Shown: positions 44,739 through 57,083 of the stretch, one piece after another
Numbering within the stretch: the first letter of the stretch is position 1
Layout of the letters: the number at the start of each line of letters is the position of its first letter
Source: Sorghum bicolor
Lineage: Eukaryota > Streptophyta > Magnoliopsida > Poales > Poaceae
Length of the DNA stretch: 64,000 nt
Direction of reading: 5' to 3'
NCBI RefSeq assembly: GCF_000003195.3
Contig: NC_012872.2
Location: 50,325,695 to 50,389,694 of the forward strand
Notes under the pieces: generated by a model
The model's input: only the letters and a program-made list of their open reading frames with translations
The model's database searches: none
Told to the model about the DNA's origin: nothing
Made by a program: the position numbers and the translations under genes

Positions 44739-45062
44739 GGCCTTGTTTAGTTCCTGAAGTTTTTTGAAAAAAATCCAAAAACCCAAAACTTTGAGCAGCT
44801 CATCCAAATTCGAACACCAAATTTTTTTTTTGGTTTTAGTGTTTACTTTCCAAAAAATTTGCAAATTCTTTTAGATTCTCTATCACAACGAATCTTGCCG
44901 GCATTAAAATATAGATAAAAAGAACTAATTACACAATTTATATGTAATTTGCGAGACGAATCTTTTGAGCCTAATTATTCTATTATTGAACAATATTTAT
45001 CAAACACAAACGAAAATGCTACAATGTCTATTTTGCAAAAAAAATTGGAACTAAATAAGGCC
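44739..45062. mobile_element. Longer MITE of the GGCCTTGTTTAG family (324 bp)
   Basis: The ends are GGCCTTGTTTAGTTCC and GGAACTAAATAAGGCC. It is about 80 bp longer than its neighbours because of extra sequence near 44760-44860 rich in AAAAATCC and CAAATT repeats. Confidence 0.8.
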
Positions 45063-45190
45063 TTAATGTCTCTATTTAATTTTGCAAAAAAAAATTAGGA
45101 CCAAAATATTTTAAACATGCTTACTTTCAAAATGCAAAATAGAAGAAAAAAATATATTTAGCCTAAAATATTTTGGAACTAAACGAGGCC
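45063..45190. mobile_element. Partial MITE directly abutting the previous one
   Basis: It ends TTTTGGAACTAAACGAGGCC like a family right terminus. The left terminus is missing or degenerate. It shares the boundary sequence with the element at 44739-45062. Confidence 0.6.
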
Positions 45191-45924
45191 CAGATTTCCG
45201 TGTTGCCACTGCCCCGACACCGCTGTATACGGAACCACCTCTGCTCGCACAGAGGCCGCCCCGTCCACCCGGGCGCCGCCTGGCCTGCCAGCGATGACCA
45301 CGAGCGTGCGCGGGCCTGCGGCCACGGCCCCGGTCACCGAGTAATTGAGATTGTATTGCTCTCCTTGCCTCGTCTCTTGCTTATGTACACAGTTCAGCGG
45401 CCCAACCCAAGCCAGCTAGAGACATCTGACGCGCTCACATTCCTGGGCCTTGCGAGTTCTTTCACACCAACCAGGCCCAAGGACGGGCCATGCTTTATTA
45501 TGTTCTTCATTCATCGTCATGTTAGACAGAATATTTTCTGTGAGCTCCTACAAGATGTTCCCTAAACTCTAATGTAGTTTCTTATAAAAAAAATTGTTTT
45601 TTTTTCATTTAGCAACGGAAGCGAGTAATTTACAAGCCGATGATATACTTGGGTTAGAAGCAAATCAGGTTCCATGGACATACAAAATCGATGATTGGAA
45701 GTTTTGCTCTTTTGTGTGCACACTATTTGCTTGTTTAGCCATCTCTCAGAGAATTAGCATGAAGGCCAAAAAAAAAAAAGAGCAGTACAGTATCTGTCTA
45801 TCTGATTAATACTACTACTAATATTGGCGTTAGAACGTTTACTATTGTGTCTGAAAAAGATCAACGTGCTGCCGCCATTTGTTCACAGAAATACAGAGGA
45901 CAGCATCGGGTATACACTATCATA
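45191..45924. other. Downstream region of the coiled-coil gene
   Basis: A GC-rich patch at 45190-45340 has an open frame to 45565 without recognisable domains; I do not accept it as a gene. The rest is AT-rich and should hold the 3' untranslated region of the minus-strand gene. Confidence 0.4.
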
Positions 45925-48900
45925 TCAGCGCGTGGTGCGGAGGATGCCATGGAAGGTGAGCGTGCCCTCGAGGTCCCCGATGATCCGCGCGATCCGCACC
46001 TCCAGCCCTCGCTGAACGTCCCTCAGCAGCGCCCCGGCCACCTCCATCAGCCTCGCCATGTCCACGCCGTCTCCATCGCCGCCGCTGCCGCCGCCGGAGC
46101 GGTCGCGCTCGAGGCCCGCCGCGATCCTGGACTGCGTCTCCAGCAGCTTCTGCCCCGTGGCCACCATGAACCGCTGCAGCTGGAACGTCTCCTCCAGGAA
46201 CTGCCCCAGCGCCGCGCTCTCGCTCTCGCTCTGGCTCTGCTCCCCCACGCCGTGCCGTTCCCGCCCCGCGCTCCTCTTGCTCTCCTCCTGCACGGCATGA
46301 ACACAGAGACATCAACCAACGCATGATGATCCAGGAATGCCAAAACATCTTCTTGATGATGGAATGGAATGGGGATTCGCGTCTTCTCCGCGTACCATTC
46401 TTGCGCAGAGGTCGTCGATCTTGTCGTCGAGGGACTGGTACCTCTTGACGTGCTTGCTCAGGAACGAGATCATCGTCTGGTACCTCGATCTCGGCGGCTG
46501 CCTGCTGCTGGAGCTGGCTTCACTCCCTGACGGCTTCGTCGCCGCGGCCTCCTCCTTGCATTCGCTGGCCAGCTTCTCCAGCACCAGCAGCTGCTGCTTC
46601 AGCCTCTTGATCTTGTACGACACCGCCATCGCGTGGATGTCTGTCTTCCAAGCAGAGCTCTTCTGGCAAGGCGGCAAGACAACGAGCGCGAGCTCAGACG
46701 TCGCCTCTTGCTCTTGGGAGCTACTACCTGTCGTCTGTGCATTGCCCGGATCGGTGTAGACCTCCTTCTCCTCCTCGATCTCAGACCTGAAAGACCGCCG
46801 GCGATCGTGTTCCATGGACGTTGCCGCGGCGGCGGCGGCGGTGGCGCACGCGAGATCGCCGACTGAGACGACAAGCGCCTCTGTCGCTTGCACATCCAGC
46901 TCCTTCCAATCCTCCTTGTGATCTTCTGTGGAGACGACCTTCACAGGCGAACATGGGATGCAGTCGTCGTCGGGGCCGTCGTCTTGGCCACCGGCCGGCG
47001 GCGTGCAGATCTCCACACCAGGCGCCTGCGCTTGAAGCGTCTCCAGCTGCTCCTCGAGTGCTCTGTTCTCGTTGTCCCTGTCCAGGAGCAGGGCCTCCAG
47101 ACCGGCGCTGTGCTTCTCGTGCCGCGCCAGACGGCCCTCCAGCTCCTGGATCCGGCTCCGGAGACGCGTCGCCTCGACGTCCATGCTCACCGCCCGCCAC
47201 CGGAACGCCTCCAGCTTCTCGTCCTTGAGCCGGAGCTGCTCCGTGAACGCCTCGATCTCCGCCGTGTGCCGGTGCTTGATCATGGCCGTGTACTTCTCCG
47301 TCTCCATCTGGAACCACTCCTGCAGGCCTTGGTATTCCTCCACAGCTGCATATATGACGTATATATACAAACAAAGAAGCACAGCCTAGTAAGTAGTCAT
47401 TACTCTGAAACACTGCTGTTTTGATGTTCACCATTTCTAATCACTGTCTAGTTTATATTTTTGAAAGACAGTTGCGCTGTATTTTGTACTCAAACAGGAC
47501 TGGACTTTATATTTTTGAAAGACAGTTGCGCTGTATTTTGTACTCAAACAGGACTGGACTTGTTAGAACACAATAAAAACAAACTTTTTCTACCAATTGA
47601 ACTTTTGCAGCATATGCTGACCAAAGATTATAGACTGGTGGTAGTACAATTTTTGTGAGCATAGCCGGAGCAGGAGCAGGCAGAGTACAAGAAGAAGACA
47701 GAACAGGTGGACATACCGGGCTTGTCGTCGACATGGCTGGCATAGCGGTCGACGCATTCAATGGCGGTCAGCTCCTTCGCCGGCGCCTGCCGGTGGTCCT
47801 TCTTGCCGTCGCTCTCGACGTGGTCCACGAACAGTATCTTGGTTGTGTCATTGGTGGCGCGCGCCACGGCGTCGGGGGCCAGTAGCTTGTCGGAGCTCCC
47901 AGCCGGTAGGTCGGCGGCTGCGCCTCGCGCCGATGACCTGGAGGAGCCCCGGCGGTGGGCACGGGACTCCCACATCTTGCGCCACCGGTCGGCCTCCATC
48001 TCCGCCTGCTTCCGCCTGGCCTTGCACATCTTGACCTCCCTTACCAGCATCTCCCTGTCGTCCATGTCGATCTTGGACTTGCGCAGCATCGCGGAGAGGA
48101 TCTTGTCCTTGTGGTCCGCGTCCCGGCGCAGGCGCGCGGCCTCGGCGGAGAGGTCGGCGGCCGTGGCGGCCGCCTCGTCGCGGCGCTCCAGCGCGGCGCG
48201 GAGCTCGGCCTCCGCCGTGTCCGCGAGGCGCGCGGCGCGGGCAAGGTCCGCCTCCAGCTGACGCTGCGCGGACGCGAGCTCCACGAACGCCGCCTTGTGC
48301 TTGCGCACCTCGGCCGCGTGCTCCAGCGCGTCCCTGCCGGCGCGCTCCCGCAGCTCCTCCGCGGTCCGCTCCGCGGCCCGTAGCCGCTCCTCCGCGCCCT
48401 GCCGCCTCTGGACCTCCTGCTCCAGTGCCCTGTCCCTGAGCGCCACCGTGTCCCGCTGCTCCTCCAGCTGCCGCCTCAGCTCCGCGGCCTCCTCCTCGCG
48501 CTTGGCCTCGCGGGCCCGCGCCGCGGCGACGACGGCGTGCACCTGCCGCCGCAGGGACTTGCGCTCGGCGAACCACCGCTGCTCGTGGGACGCGAAGATT
48601 CCCGCCACCTTCTCGTTAGCCCTGGCGTCCTCGGCCCGCCGGTGCCGGAGCTCCTCCACCTGGCGCTCCAGCGCCGCGACCTTCTCCCGCAGAGTCAGCT
48701 CCATGGCGCGCGACCACCGGCACCCCCGCCGCCTCGCGCCACCAAGATCGAACACGCCGGCAGCTCTCCACTGCGCCAGAGCGAAAGAAAAGCCGAGGTA
48801 GTAGACGGCGGCGGCCGCGGGGTGCGTCGGGACCGGCCAGGACAGCGCCGATGACGCCAATGGCAGCGCGTGATCAGCCGCCGCCATCGCGCCCGCGGAC

Positions 48901-48935
48901 CTCCCCGGTAGTTCTTGGCTCATACTAGCCAACAT
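45925..48935 (-). CDS. Plant coiled-coil (myosin-heavy-chain-like) protein, three exons, 843 aa
   Basis: Exons on the minus strand: 47717-48935, 46396-47345, 45925-46287, with GT-AG introns of 371 and 108 bases. The frame is kept across both junctions (phase 1 then phase 0). Residues 1-77 include a hydrophobic stretch (AAVYYLGFSFALAQW) that could be a membrane anchor. Residues ~78-350 form a long heptad-rich coiled coil (MELTLREKVAALERQVEELR), with the block KILSAMLRKSKIDMDDREML. Exon 2 continues the coiled coil (EEYQGLQEWFQMETEKYTAM), then an acidic, alanine-rich linker and a second helical region. Exon 3 is short and helical. No enzymatic motif is seen, and a cytoskeletal or trafficking role is only a guess. 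The start could also be the ATG at 48923 or 48704. The gene is intact. Confidence 0.85.
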
Positions 48936-49683
48936 CGAGTGGGACGGTAGCAGCGGATCACTTCACTAAGCTAAGCTAAGCTAAGAAACTAGCGTCCTGT
49001 CAGTTGTAATTGTAACTAGGCGATGGTTCTGGCAAGCGGCCGATGGCTATGGCGGAGAGCTTAGTGCGGCGAGAGCAACGGCTGGCTCGGTGATGGGCAT
49101 GGCGGCGGTGAGCCGCCGGAGGGGAGAAAGGAGAAGCTACAACCAGGAGCTGCAATGCAAAGTGGCAGGGATGGATGGATCGAGGGATGGGGGCCTCCAC
49201 AAGAAAATTGAGTTGGCAGTGGATGATTGAAGGAAGAAAGGCTGTCGCTGGTACGGAGGCGGTCAATGTGGGGAGCTCTGCTCGGCTGGGATTCCAAATG
49301 GAGCGTCGACGGCCAGCGAGCGCACAAAGGAATGTGAGCTCACCGCGCTCGCTTCATCGTCACTTGTTTTTTAGTGGATGGAGAAGGGTGGTGGACTGGT
49401 GGTACAGTACAGTATTTAGAGTGAAAAGCCTCTGTCGTCTACTTGGTCTCTTCTTGTTTCCTTTGAAAAACAAACAAGTTCAGGTGTGTTTGATTCGACA
49501 AATTAATTAAGGGAGACGCTAAATTTTAAGAATTAGCTGCCAAATGGTTTGTCCGTAGCATACGATATGCACAAAACCAAGAAAACACTAACGCTGTACT
49601 AGTTTTAAAACAATCACAACATTGTTTCATCAACAGCAACAGTCCTTACCTCTTATTTGTCTCTTCTATGTACTAGTAACTAA
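48936..49683. promoter_or_regulatory. 5' region of the coiled-coil gene with a CTAAG tandem repeat
   Basis: A (CTAAG)4 repeat lies at 48967-48986, inside the probable 5' leader. Further upstream, mixed-composition sequence to about 49420 is the expected promoter. I see only a weak TATA-like TCTAAATACT (minus strand) near 49420. Confidence 0.45.
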
Positions 49684-49926
49684 GGCCTTGTTTAGTTCCA
49701 AAAAATTTTGCAAAATCGATACTGTAGCACTTTTGTTTGTATTTGACAAAAATTGTCCAATCATGGACTAACTAGGCTCAAAAGATTCGTCTCGCCAATT
49801 TCGACCAAACTGTGCAATTAGTTTTTATTTTCATCTATATTTAATACTCCATGCATGCGTCTAAAGATTCGATGTGACGGGGAATCTGAAAAATTTTGTA
49901 AAATTTTTTGGAAACTAAACAAGGCC
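49684..49926. mobile_element. Tourist-like MITE, GGCCTTGTTTAG family
   Basis: It has near-perfect ends GGCCTTGTTTAGTTCC and GGAAACTAAACAAGGCC and flanks TAA at 49681-49683 and 49927-49929. It is one of the best preserved copies, close upstream of the coiled-coil gene. Confidence 0.93.
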
Positions 49927-49929
49927 TAA

Positions 49930-50758
49930 TAAAGCTGTACTTGATATTGCTCTAAATAATACTGTAATCCTTATGGGAGGGGAGACTAAACCGCTTCGTG
50001 CAGCTGAACTGAATCCAAGCGGGCCTTTGTTTGTCTCCGTACATTCATCGGCAGACAAGAACAAGATGCGGCGAGGCCCTTGGATTCAGCCCTCTCTGCA
50101 CCAACACAACTAACCCTTTTGTTTGCTCCCTAATCGGCTAATCCCTTGTCTATAATTTGCTCTTTCTTGTGCCGTTTTGGTTTTGGCGGTTACTAGGATC
50201 TTTTTGGGAGAAAGAACACAGCAGAGGAGAGGAGAGGAGAGCAGAGCAGAGCAGGCATCTTTCTTCTCTGTCAAAGGTCAAATCCGACACAGCCAGAGCC
50301 TCCTGCCTGCCCTCTTTCTTGCTGGGCTGTCAGGACACTTTTTCTCTGCTGGCTGGCTGGCCTTGCCCAGGCTGGGGCCGCCGCCGGCCGGCTGCATTCC
50401 CGTATGGGTATGGCGGCCGTATCAACGACCTCTGCATTGCTGCTGCATGTGGCCTCCGAAAGGCGCTTTTTTTGTCCCACGCCCTCCGATCGGGTCAGCG
50501 TGGTGGTAAAAGGACGCTCAGTCAGTCAAGTCCCCAGTATACTAGCAAGCATCACGATTCAAAGATGCTGCTGGTTGGTAGTCTGGTACAACCAGCTACC
50601 TTGTCCCTGCTCTGGTACTTCCGCTACTCTAGGGTGGTGCCGGTTAACGATTCATCAATCTTCAAAGTTGCTACGACTACTTCACCAACCGATCGAATTT
50701 ACCCAAAGTATGGTCCAAGACAGCAACCATCCATTTTGATTTGTGAGCACGCCTAGAT
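49930..50758. other. Intergenic region with a GAGAG/GCAGA simple repeat
   Basis: A purine-rich (GAGAG)n/(GCAGA)n run lies at 50222-50256. A 199-codon open frame spans 50157-50756 but lacks recognisable domains, and overlapping frames exist on both strands. I do not accept it. Confidence 0.4.
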
Positions 50759-50761
50759 CTA

Positions 50762-50998
50762 GGGAGTGTTTGGATGGAGTCCAAAACTTGTCGTACCGTA
50801 CCACATTTTTCTTGCCGAAGTTGAGCGCGTATTTGGTTCGCTCCCTAACTTGCGGCATTGCCGCAACCTTGCCATAATAGGGTAGTTCATTTTTCATGAC
50901 AAAAGCTATTGCAACCGTGGCTGATGATTTGCTTGCCGCAACTTTGGCACAACCACAACAGCGGCGTGGTATGCAGTGGTAACCATCCAAACGCTCAC
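50762..50998. mobile_element. Tourist-like MITE (GGGAGTGTTTGGATGG ends)
   Basis: The ends are GGGAGTGTTTGGATGG and CCATCCAAACGCTCAC, with CTA flanks at 50759-50761 and 50999-51001. It belongs to a different family from the GGCCTTGTTTAG set. Confidence 0.85.
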
Positions 50999-51001
50999 CT
51001 A

Positions 51002-53587
51002 GTTTTCGGCAAACAATCTATGGCTAGATATAGCCTCTGGGTTATGGCATGTAGAGAATCAAATGTGTTATTTGTTATCTAGGTCTTTAAGCTCATAATT
51101 AAAATTTGGATTCCAGTTCCTAATTCCCTATATATTGTCATAATATCAGCCTTTCGAAAAAACTAATTCTCCTTAGTGAGCAATTCAACACATACATGCT
51201 TAGTGTACGTGGTGTACAGGCAATTTGATTTTGGATTGCGGCATACATGTTGCTGATTGTGGTGAATTAGATTCCGAGTAACATATTATAGGATCAAACA
51301 TCAAATTAGGTCACACAAATAAACCCTAAGATGTCAACCTAGTGTAGACTCAGTTTACTCTTATGGTTGGCTTAAGTGAACGACTATTGTCTAAATTTTC
51401 ATTGGTGGTTTCCTTAAGCCTACCACCACTACACTAATAGTTCATAACCATGGACCCACACATCTATTTCTACTAGCGCCTACTCTTTTATGAACAACTA
51501 GTGAAAAAAAACTAGGTGTCAACAAAATTTGTTTATGCCGTAGTGCTTGTACGGACTTTTTTTGTAAAAATAATAAATACTACACCTGAATCCTACAAAT
51601 TACACTAACACTAATGGTGCTCTGTGTGCATTATGTTGACAAACTTCAAAACTACATCATGCATTTATATAATTGAAGTCTTTTCAAACGAGAAGAACAT
51701 TATTACCCATCATCACAAGATGGATGAATAATATTTTGAAATAGATACTCCGATGCCATGACAAGCTATCGTAACCCAGCTGAGAACTCGGCTTGCAAAG
51801 CTAGGATCTATCGCCGTCTGCGATGATCATTGGATGCATTATTGCCTGAGCTAGCTTAGCTACCGCTTGCGATATTTCCTTCACACTAGCGATGATATAA
51901 TTCTAACACAAGTATATAGATAGGAAACGGACGAAATATTAATGATTTGTTCATTTCCTTCCAACCTTCGTTCACACAAGTTGTATGTAACCAGTGATGG
52001 ATCGACATGATGCATTGTTCGTTCCAGCTTAACTCACGTGAGAGAGGATATTGGGTGTTCCAATGATTGGAGTTGCCATGCATATATGCCTTCTTTAGTT
52101 CTTTTGGATAGGACCGGACATGCTTGTATGTATGTCTATAAGAATGTGCTATTGCTCTACCTAGTGTCGTTTTGTAGATACACTTGGGCCATCCCTCGTA
52201 CTTCCATGATGCGGAATTGCAACTCACAGTGCCCATTTTGCAAGGCCTTCAAGGGATGATTATTGGAGTGAGAGCAAAACATATAGTCATGGGGTTAGTC
52301 ATGGTTAACTTTATCCACGCATTGACTCTTGCACCTTAGGGCTTCGTTCTCTAACTGTACGGCAGCCAACGATCATAGCTTCTACGCACCTGAAAAACGA
52401 GGAGCGGAGCAATGCAAGAACCTGATCCGGTGCCTAAATAATAGAATATAGTTTCATTGGTACTTTTATGGTCACAGTAAACTAACACAAAGTACTATTT
52501 GGCTTTTACTAGTGGCTTTTGAATATTTTTTTTATCTACCATGTGGATCCCACCAGTGAAGCCAACAGTTCTACACATTGCACCAATTGAAGAGCCCTCG
52601 TGGTTTTGATCTTGGTCGTGGGGCCTGGTTTTCTTGGCAGTTCTATTCCCACATTGTTGAAGGCCTAATGGGCTTTCCTAGAGCCCACCTATAGGAATAT
52701 TTTTTTTTCTAGCAAATGCCAACAGTTTTACTTTTCAAAGGGAAAAAAAACTTTGCTGGTAGAAAAATTAAGGCCTAGATGGAACACAAAAAAACGACAC
52801 AAGCAAACCCTCAATTAGACTTGATCATTTTTGGGGCTAGGCAAAAGAAAACCCAAACAGTTTCATTGTGATGAAGAGTTAGGTATAGTGTTTTCAGGTT
52901 GGGTGTGACATCCAGCTCGATTAGGTTTGACCTAAAGTAACCCGTGTTGTATGTTGATGTGAGATTGCGGGAGTTTAATACCACATTAGTTGTTGAGGAC
53001 GGGTTAGACCAACATTTAAGGTTTGTAGAGTCCTTTTATAGTTTTATGCCAAGCATAGATGAAAATGCAAGTGCGTTGCAATTTATGGTTTAGTCAGAAT
53101 CTAATCGAACTCTGGGTGTGTGTTATACGTGATTAGGCCATCCACTATTTTTCAACAAAAACAAAAAGAAAAATTGCATAAATTGTTTTAGACTAGCTTA
53201 AATTTTTGTGGTTCTCGTCTGTCCAGACCGGGCCTGGTTTAACCCAATCGCCAATCAGGCATTCGGGTTTAGACCAAGCAGTTTTACTCGAGTCTACCCT
53301 GAACACAACAAATCCTGAAGATGGGTGTAACTTTCATAATGCTATACAGGAAAAAGGCTTCCGAGGTGGTGCGGTACAGATAATGATTCAAAACTACCTA
53401 CCAAGTAGCATATTTGCAGGCTTAACACAATGCAAGTAATTAAGGGTATATTTAGATCCCAAATCTTTATATCCTAAAACTTTTCACTGTAAACTTTACA
53501 TTCAAATAAGTGTTTAGATGCTTTCCAAATTTTTTGGTTTGCAACACACAAGACACAGGTCCCTAAGCAAGTTTACACAGTTTTGGG
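51002..53587. other. Long intergenic stretch, old repeat fragments only
   Basis: A CACTA-like subterminal fragment (CTACTAGCGCC, ACCACCACTACACTAATAG) lies near 51400-51520. Around 52970-53040 there is a diverged relative of the TRIM LTR (TACCACATTAGT, CAACATTTAAGG). No coding region is supported. Confidence 0.45.
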
Positions 53588-53595
53588 GCTCCAAG

Positions 53596-54126
53596 TAAGC
53601 CTGGACATTCGGGTTACCCGATTTTTTCGGGTCGGGTAATTCGGGTTTAATTGTTACCCGATATTAGTCCCGAAAAAACACTACTCGCAATTTCGGGTAA
53701 CCGATAATTCGGGTTCGGGTATTCCCGATTTATCCGAATTTTCAAAAAACAACACACTACACAAAACTTCAATAACAATTTATATATAATTTTAGCAGCA
53801 ATTTGTATAGAATTTTAATAGCATTTTGTAGAGAATAATATATTACTAGCACTTGTTCAAACAAAGAGAATTATGTTCTACCAGCATGGAGGGAATATTA
53901 AATTGATAAGTTCTAATATTTAACTAACAACATATAATAAATATAAAGATATAGACAAATATTTGGATAATTCGGGTAGTTCGGGTACCGGAGGATATTA
54001 CCCGAATTACCCAAACTAATTTCGGGTAATCAAAATCACTATCCAAATTTAGGATCGGGTACCTCGGGTTCGAGTCCGATTATTTCGGATACGGGTAATG
54101 GGTATGTGATAATTTGCCCAGGCTTC
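53596..54126. mobile_element. hAT-type non-autonomous element rich in TTCGGGTA/TACCCGAA, 531 bp
   Basis: The ends are TAAGCCTGGACA and TGCCCAGGCTTC. A perfect 8-bp duplication, GCTCCAAG, lies at 53588-53595 and 54127-54134. Both subterminal regions are packed with TTCGGGTA/TACCCGAA boxes in both orientations, typical of transposase-binding subterminal repeats in hAT elements. There is no coding capacity. Confidence 0.9.
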
Positions 54127-54134
54127 GCTCCAAG

Positions 54135-54990
54135 GTACCAAATTCCAAATCTTTACGGCCAATTTTTACAAGCCTCTGTTTAGATCTATTCTTCTAAAAA
54201 GTGTTCATTTCTTCAAAAATTTTGGCTGTTTGGCTGCATCTAAGCAGTATAGGCTAAACAAAAAGCGTGTGGCCGAAGCAACAATATAATACTGTAGTTG
54301 GAGCTAGAGCTGAGCTAGCGATCGTGTAGTAATTTGCATGTGCCTCCACAACAACCGCAACGCGCCCGCCACATGTACAACCTAGTAGTTTCTTGAAACC
54401 AATTACCGGACAAATTGAATGCACGTATCCCGTGTAAAGTGCATGCAGTGCTAGCTGTGTCGATCGAGAGTCTCGAGTACGATGGACGCAATTGAGCTAC
54501 AACAACCTCCGTACGTGTATCAAGATTATTATTACAGCTACTAGCTCATGCATGCATGTAAGATTAGTTTATTAGTCAAGCAGGGGACGACGACACGCGT
54601 TGGTCGATCACACGTTCGTCTAAAAAAAACCATCTCGTACGTGGAGGCCTGATCTGGCTATCTCGAGTGCGAGACGTACCAGCGGCCATGCATTTTCTCT
54701 CTGGTTTATTTACAGGTCTCGAGCTCTGCTCAGTCTTGAAGCAGCTGCACTCTTGCTGTGCTACGTTGGTGAAAGGGTGGGGAGCACATGCATGATAGAT
54801 GATATCCCTGGCGCGCGCCAACTTCACTTTACAGAATGGCGAGCGTGACCAGCCGGCCTTGCTTGTGTACTTGGCGGCTGCATCTGGCCAATCCATCATT
54901 GGTTCCCGCGGCGCTGCATCGTCTGGAATTCTGCCGCATGGTGGACGGGCGAGGCGAAGCTTCTGTTCCTCTTGTTCCCACACAGATTTT
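54135..54990. other. Intergenic, no supported gene
   Basis: A 135-codon minus-strand frame (54576-54983) and its plus-strand shadows show no domain. Nothing else is recognised. Confidence 0.4.
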
Positions 54991-55206
54991 GGTCTTGTTT
55001 AGTTCCAAAATATTTTGCAAAATCGACACTGTAGCTTTTTCGTTTGTATTTGACAAATATTGTTCAATCATGGACTAACTAGACTCAAAAGATTCGTCTC
55101 GTCAATTTTGACCAAACTGTGCAATTAGTTTTTATTTTTATCTATATTTAATACTTCATATATGTGTCTAAAGATTCGATTTGACGGAGAATCTTTAAAC
55201 AAGGCC
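54991..55206. mobile_element. Tourist-like MITE, GGCCTTGTTTAG family
   Basis: The ends are GGTCTTGTTTAG and TTTAAACAAGGCC, flanked by TTT on both sides. The internal family core is present. Confidence 0.85.
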
Positions 55207-55572
55207 TTTATTTGCGACGACGCCGACGGATTCATATCATGGGAAAGCTACTCCGATCCTCTTACTTGGCTGCCAGCTAGATGTACCTAACGTACGTGGC
55301 ATGCAAACTAGTGCAATAACTCGGCGTGATATGATCTCCCCCACGTGTGGGCAGATTCGAATGTTTAGACACATACATTAGTATTAAATATAAATAAAAT
55401 AAAAAAATTAACTGTACAGATTAATTAAATTTTGGAAGACGAATTTTTTAAACCTAATTAATCTATGATTAGATATTAATGGTTATAGTAACACATATAC
55501 CGATAACAGATTAATTAGACTTAATAAATTCGTCTCGTGGTTTTCTAAATGATATAATTTGTTTTTATATAT

Positions 55573-55755
55573 CACAGAATCCAAGACAAGTAATTACATA
55601 TTATTTATGGTATTTTACTGATGTGGCAGCATATTTATTAAAGAAAGAGGTAGAAAAAAAATAAGACTCCAAGTATTATTTAGACTCTAAGTCCACATTG
55701 TTCGAGGTAATAAATAACTTTAGACTCTATGATAGAGTCTGCATTGTAAGTGCTC
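55573..55755. mobile_element. Truncated Tourist-like MITE (GGGCACTCACAATGC family), first of a tandem pair
   Basis: It corresponds to the second copy from CACAGAATCCAAGACAAG onward and ends TGCATTGTAAGTGCTC. The left ~30 bases are missing. A diverged GGCCTTGTTTAG-type fragment (55350-55560) precedes it. Confidence 0.75.
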
Positions 55756-55758
55756 TTA

Positions 55759-55964
55759 GGGCACTCACAATGCAAGACTCTATCACAGAGTCCAAGACAA
55801 TTAATTACATATTATTTATGGTATTTTGCTGATGTGGCAGCATATTTATTGAAGAAAAAGGTAGAAAAAATAAGACTCCAAGTCTTATTTAGACTCCAAG
55901 TCCACATTGTTCGAGGTAATAAATAACTTTAGACTCTATGATAGAGTCTGCATTGTGAGTGCCC
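55759..55964. mobile_element. Tourist-like MITE (GGGCACTCACAATGC family), second of a tandem pair
   Basis: The ends are GGGCACTCACAATGC and GCATTGTGAGTGCCC, perfect inverted repeats. TTA flanks are at 55756-55758 and 55965-55967. The left TTA is also the right flank of the first copy. Confidence 0.88.
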
Positions 55965-55967
55965 TTA

Positions 55968-56837
55968 GTATCCAAACACCCTATACGATACCCTCATGCG
56001 ACATTCGATGTGACATCCAAAAACTTTTTGACCTCGAATTAAACAAGGCCTAAATGTCATATTTCCGAGTGAACACTCATGTTATTGCTATTCGGTTACC
56101 ACGCGCTTGTCTCTCCTGTGAAATTGCTGCAGATGTATACTACTCCGTGTATATCTGCCTTCATCTTTCATCGCTCACAATTATTCGATGTGATTCAACA
56201 GACACAATATCTTTTTTTTTTGCCTATAAGTTAGAGTAATGTATCTGATCCCATAGCCTAATGAGAATTCAAAATTCAAGCACCTATGGTAAAGGAAATA
56301 TGAAAATAAATTGCATAGGGAGACGACTAAGCTATAGAAGGAGAGACGCCGTGTATAGAACAAGCGGCGTGACCCTTCTTGGATCGTCTTCATCAGTGTC
56401 ATCAGGCTGTATGTTGACCATAATGCGTTCACTGACCTGAGCTTGTAGTTCCAATGTTGCCGACCTGGGACAATGTTGTTCGATCAACACTTCTGCTAGT
56501 ACAATATACTAGCTACTATCTTTTTTCGAGGAGAGGAATGATATAAGGTAGCTTTCAGTGCAAGCATATCGGCGCGTTTTGAGAAGCAAAGGCGATTATA
56601 GACTATGATTAAACACAGGTTTCGAAAGATTGCAGTGCACCTTAGCTTATGGTTAGCTGCATTATGTATGGGTGGTGCTTCTTGAAGCTGATAGCTAGAT
56701 CACTGTGTCTTGCTAGCTTTGCCGTTCGTGAAACAAAATAAAATGCACAGTTTGACATCTCACAAGAAGACGACAAATAGAGCTTCTAGATTTTCGTTAG
56801 ATAGACCCTACAAATGTAATGCTTCACTATATATATA
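55968..56837. other. Intergenic AT-rich stretch
   Basis: A degraded MITE end (CTCGAATTAAACAAGGCC) lies near 56033-56050. No gene. Confidence 0.4.
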
Positions 56838-57083
56838 GGCCTTGTTCAATTCCGAATTTTTTTGGTTTTTGTACTGTAGTACTTTTATTTTTATTTAATA
56901 ATTATTGTCTAATCGTAGACTAACTAGGCTCAAAAGATTCATCTCGCGATTTATTTTATAGGTAAACTGTGTAATTAATTTTAATTTTTGTCTATATTTA
57001 ATGCTTCATACATATGCCGCAAGATTTGATGTGACGAGGAATCTTGAAAAGTTTTTTGTTTTTGGGATGAACTAAACAAAGCC
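56838..57083. mobile_element. Tourist-like MITE, GGCCTTGTTTAG family
   Basis: The ends are GGCCTTGTTCAATTCC and GAACTAAACAAAGCC. The internal family core is present. Confidence 0.85.

Noticed and set aside
45173..45565. A 130-codon frame left of the coiled-coil gene
   Set aside because: It begins in MITE sequence, has no recognisable domain and its end is AT-rich. Likely spurious.
50157..50756. A 199-codon open frame upstream of a MITE
   Set aside because: No domain, overlapping frames on both strands, a simple repeat inside it, and its 3' end approaches a MITE. Composition fits chance.
54576..54983. A 135-codon minus-strand frame
   Set aside because: No recognisable domain and no promoter or splice context. 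Probably chance.
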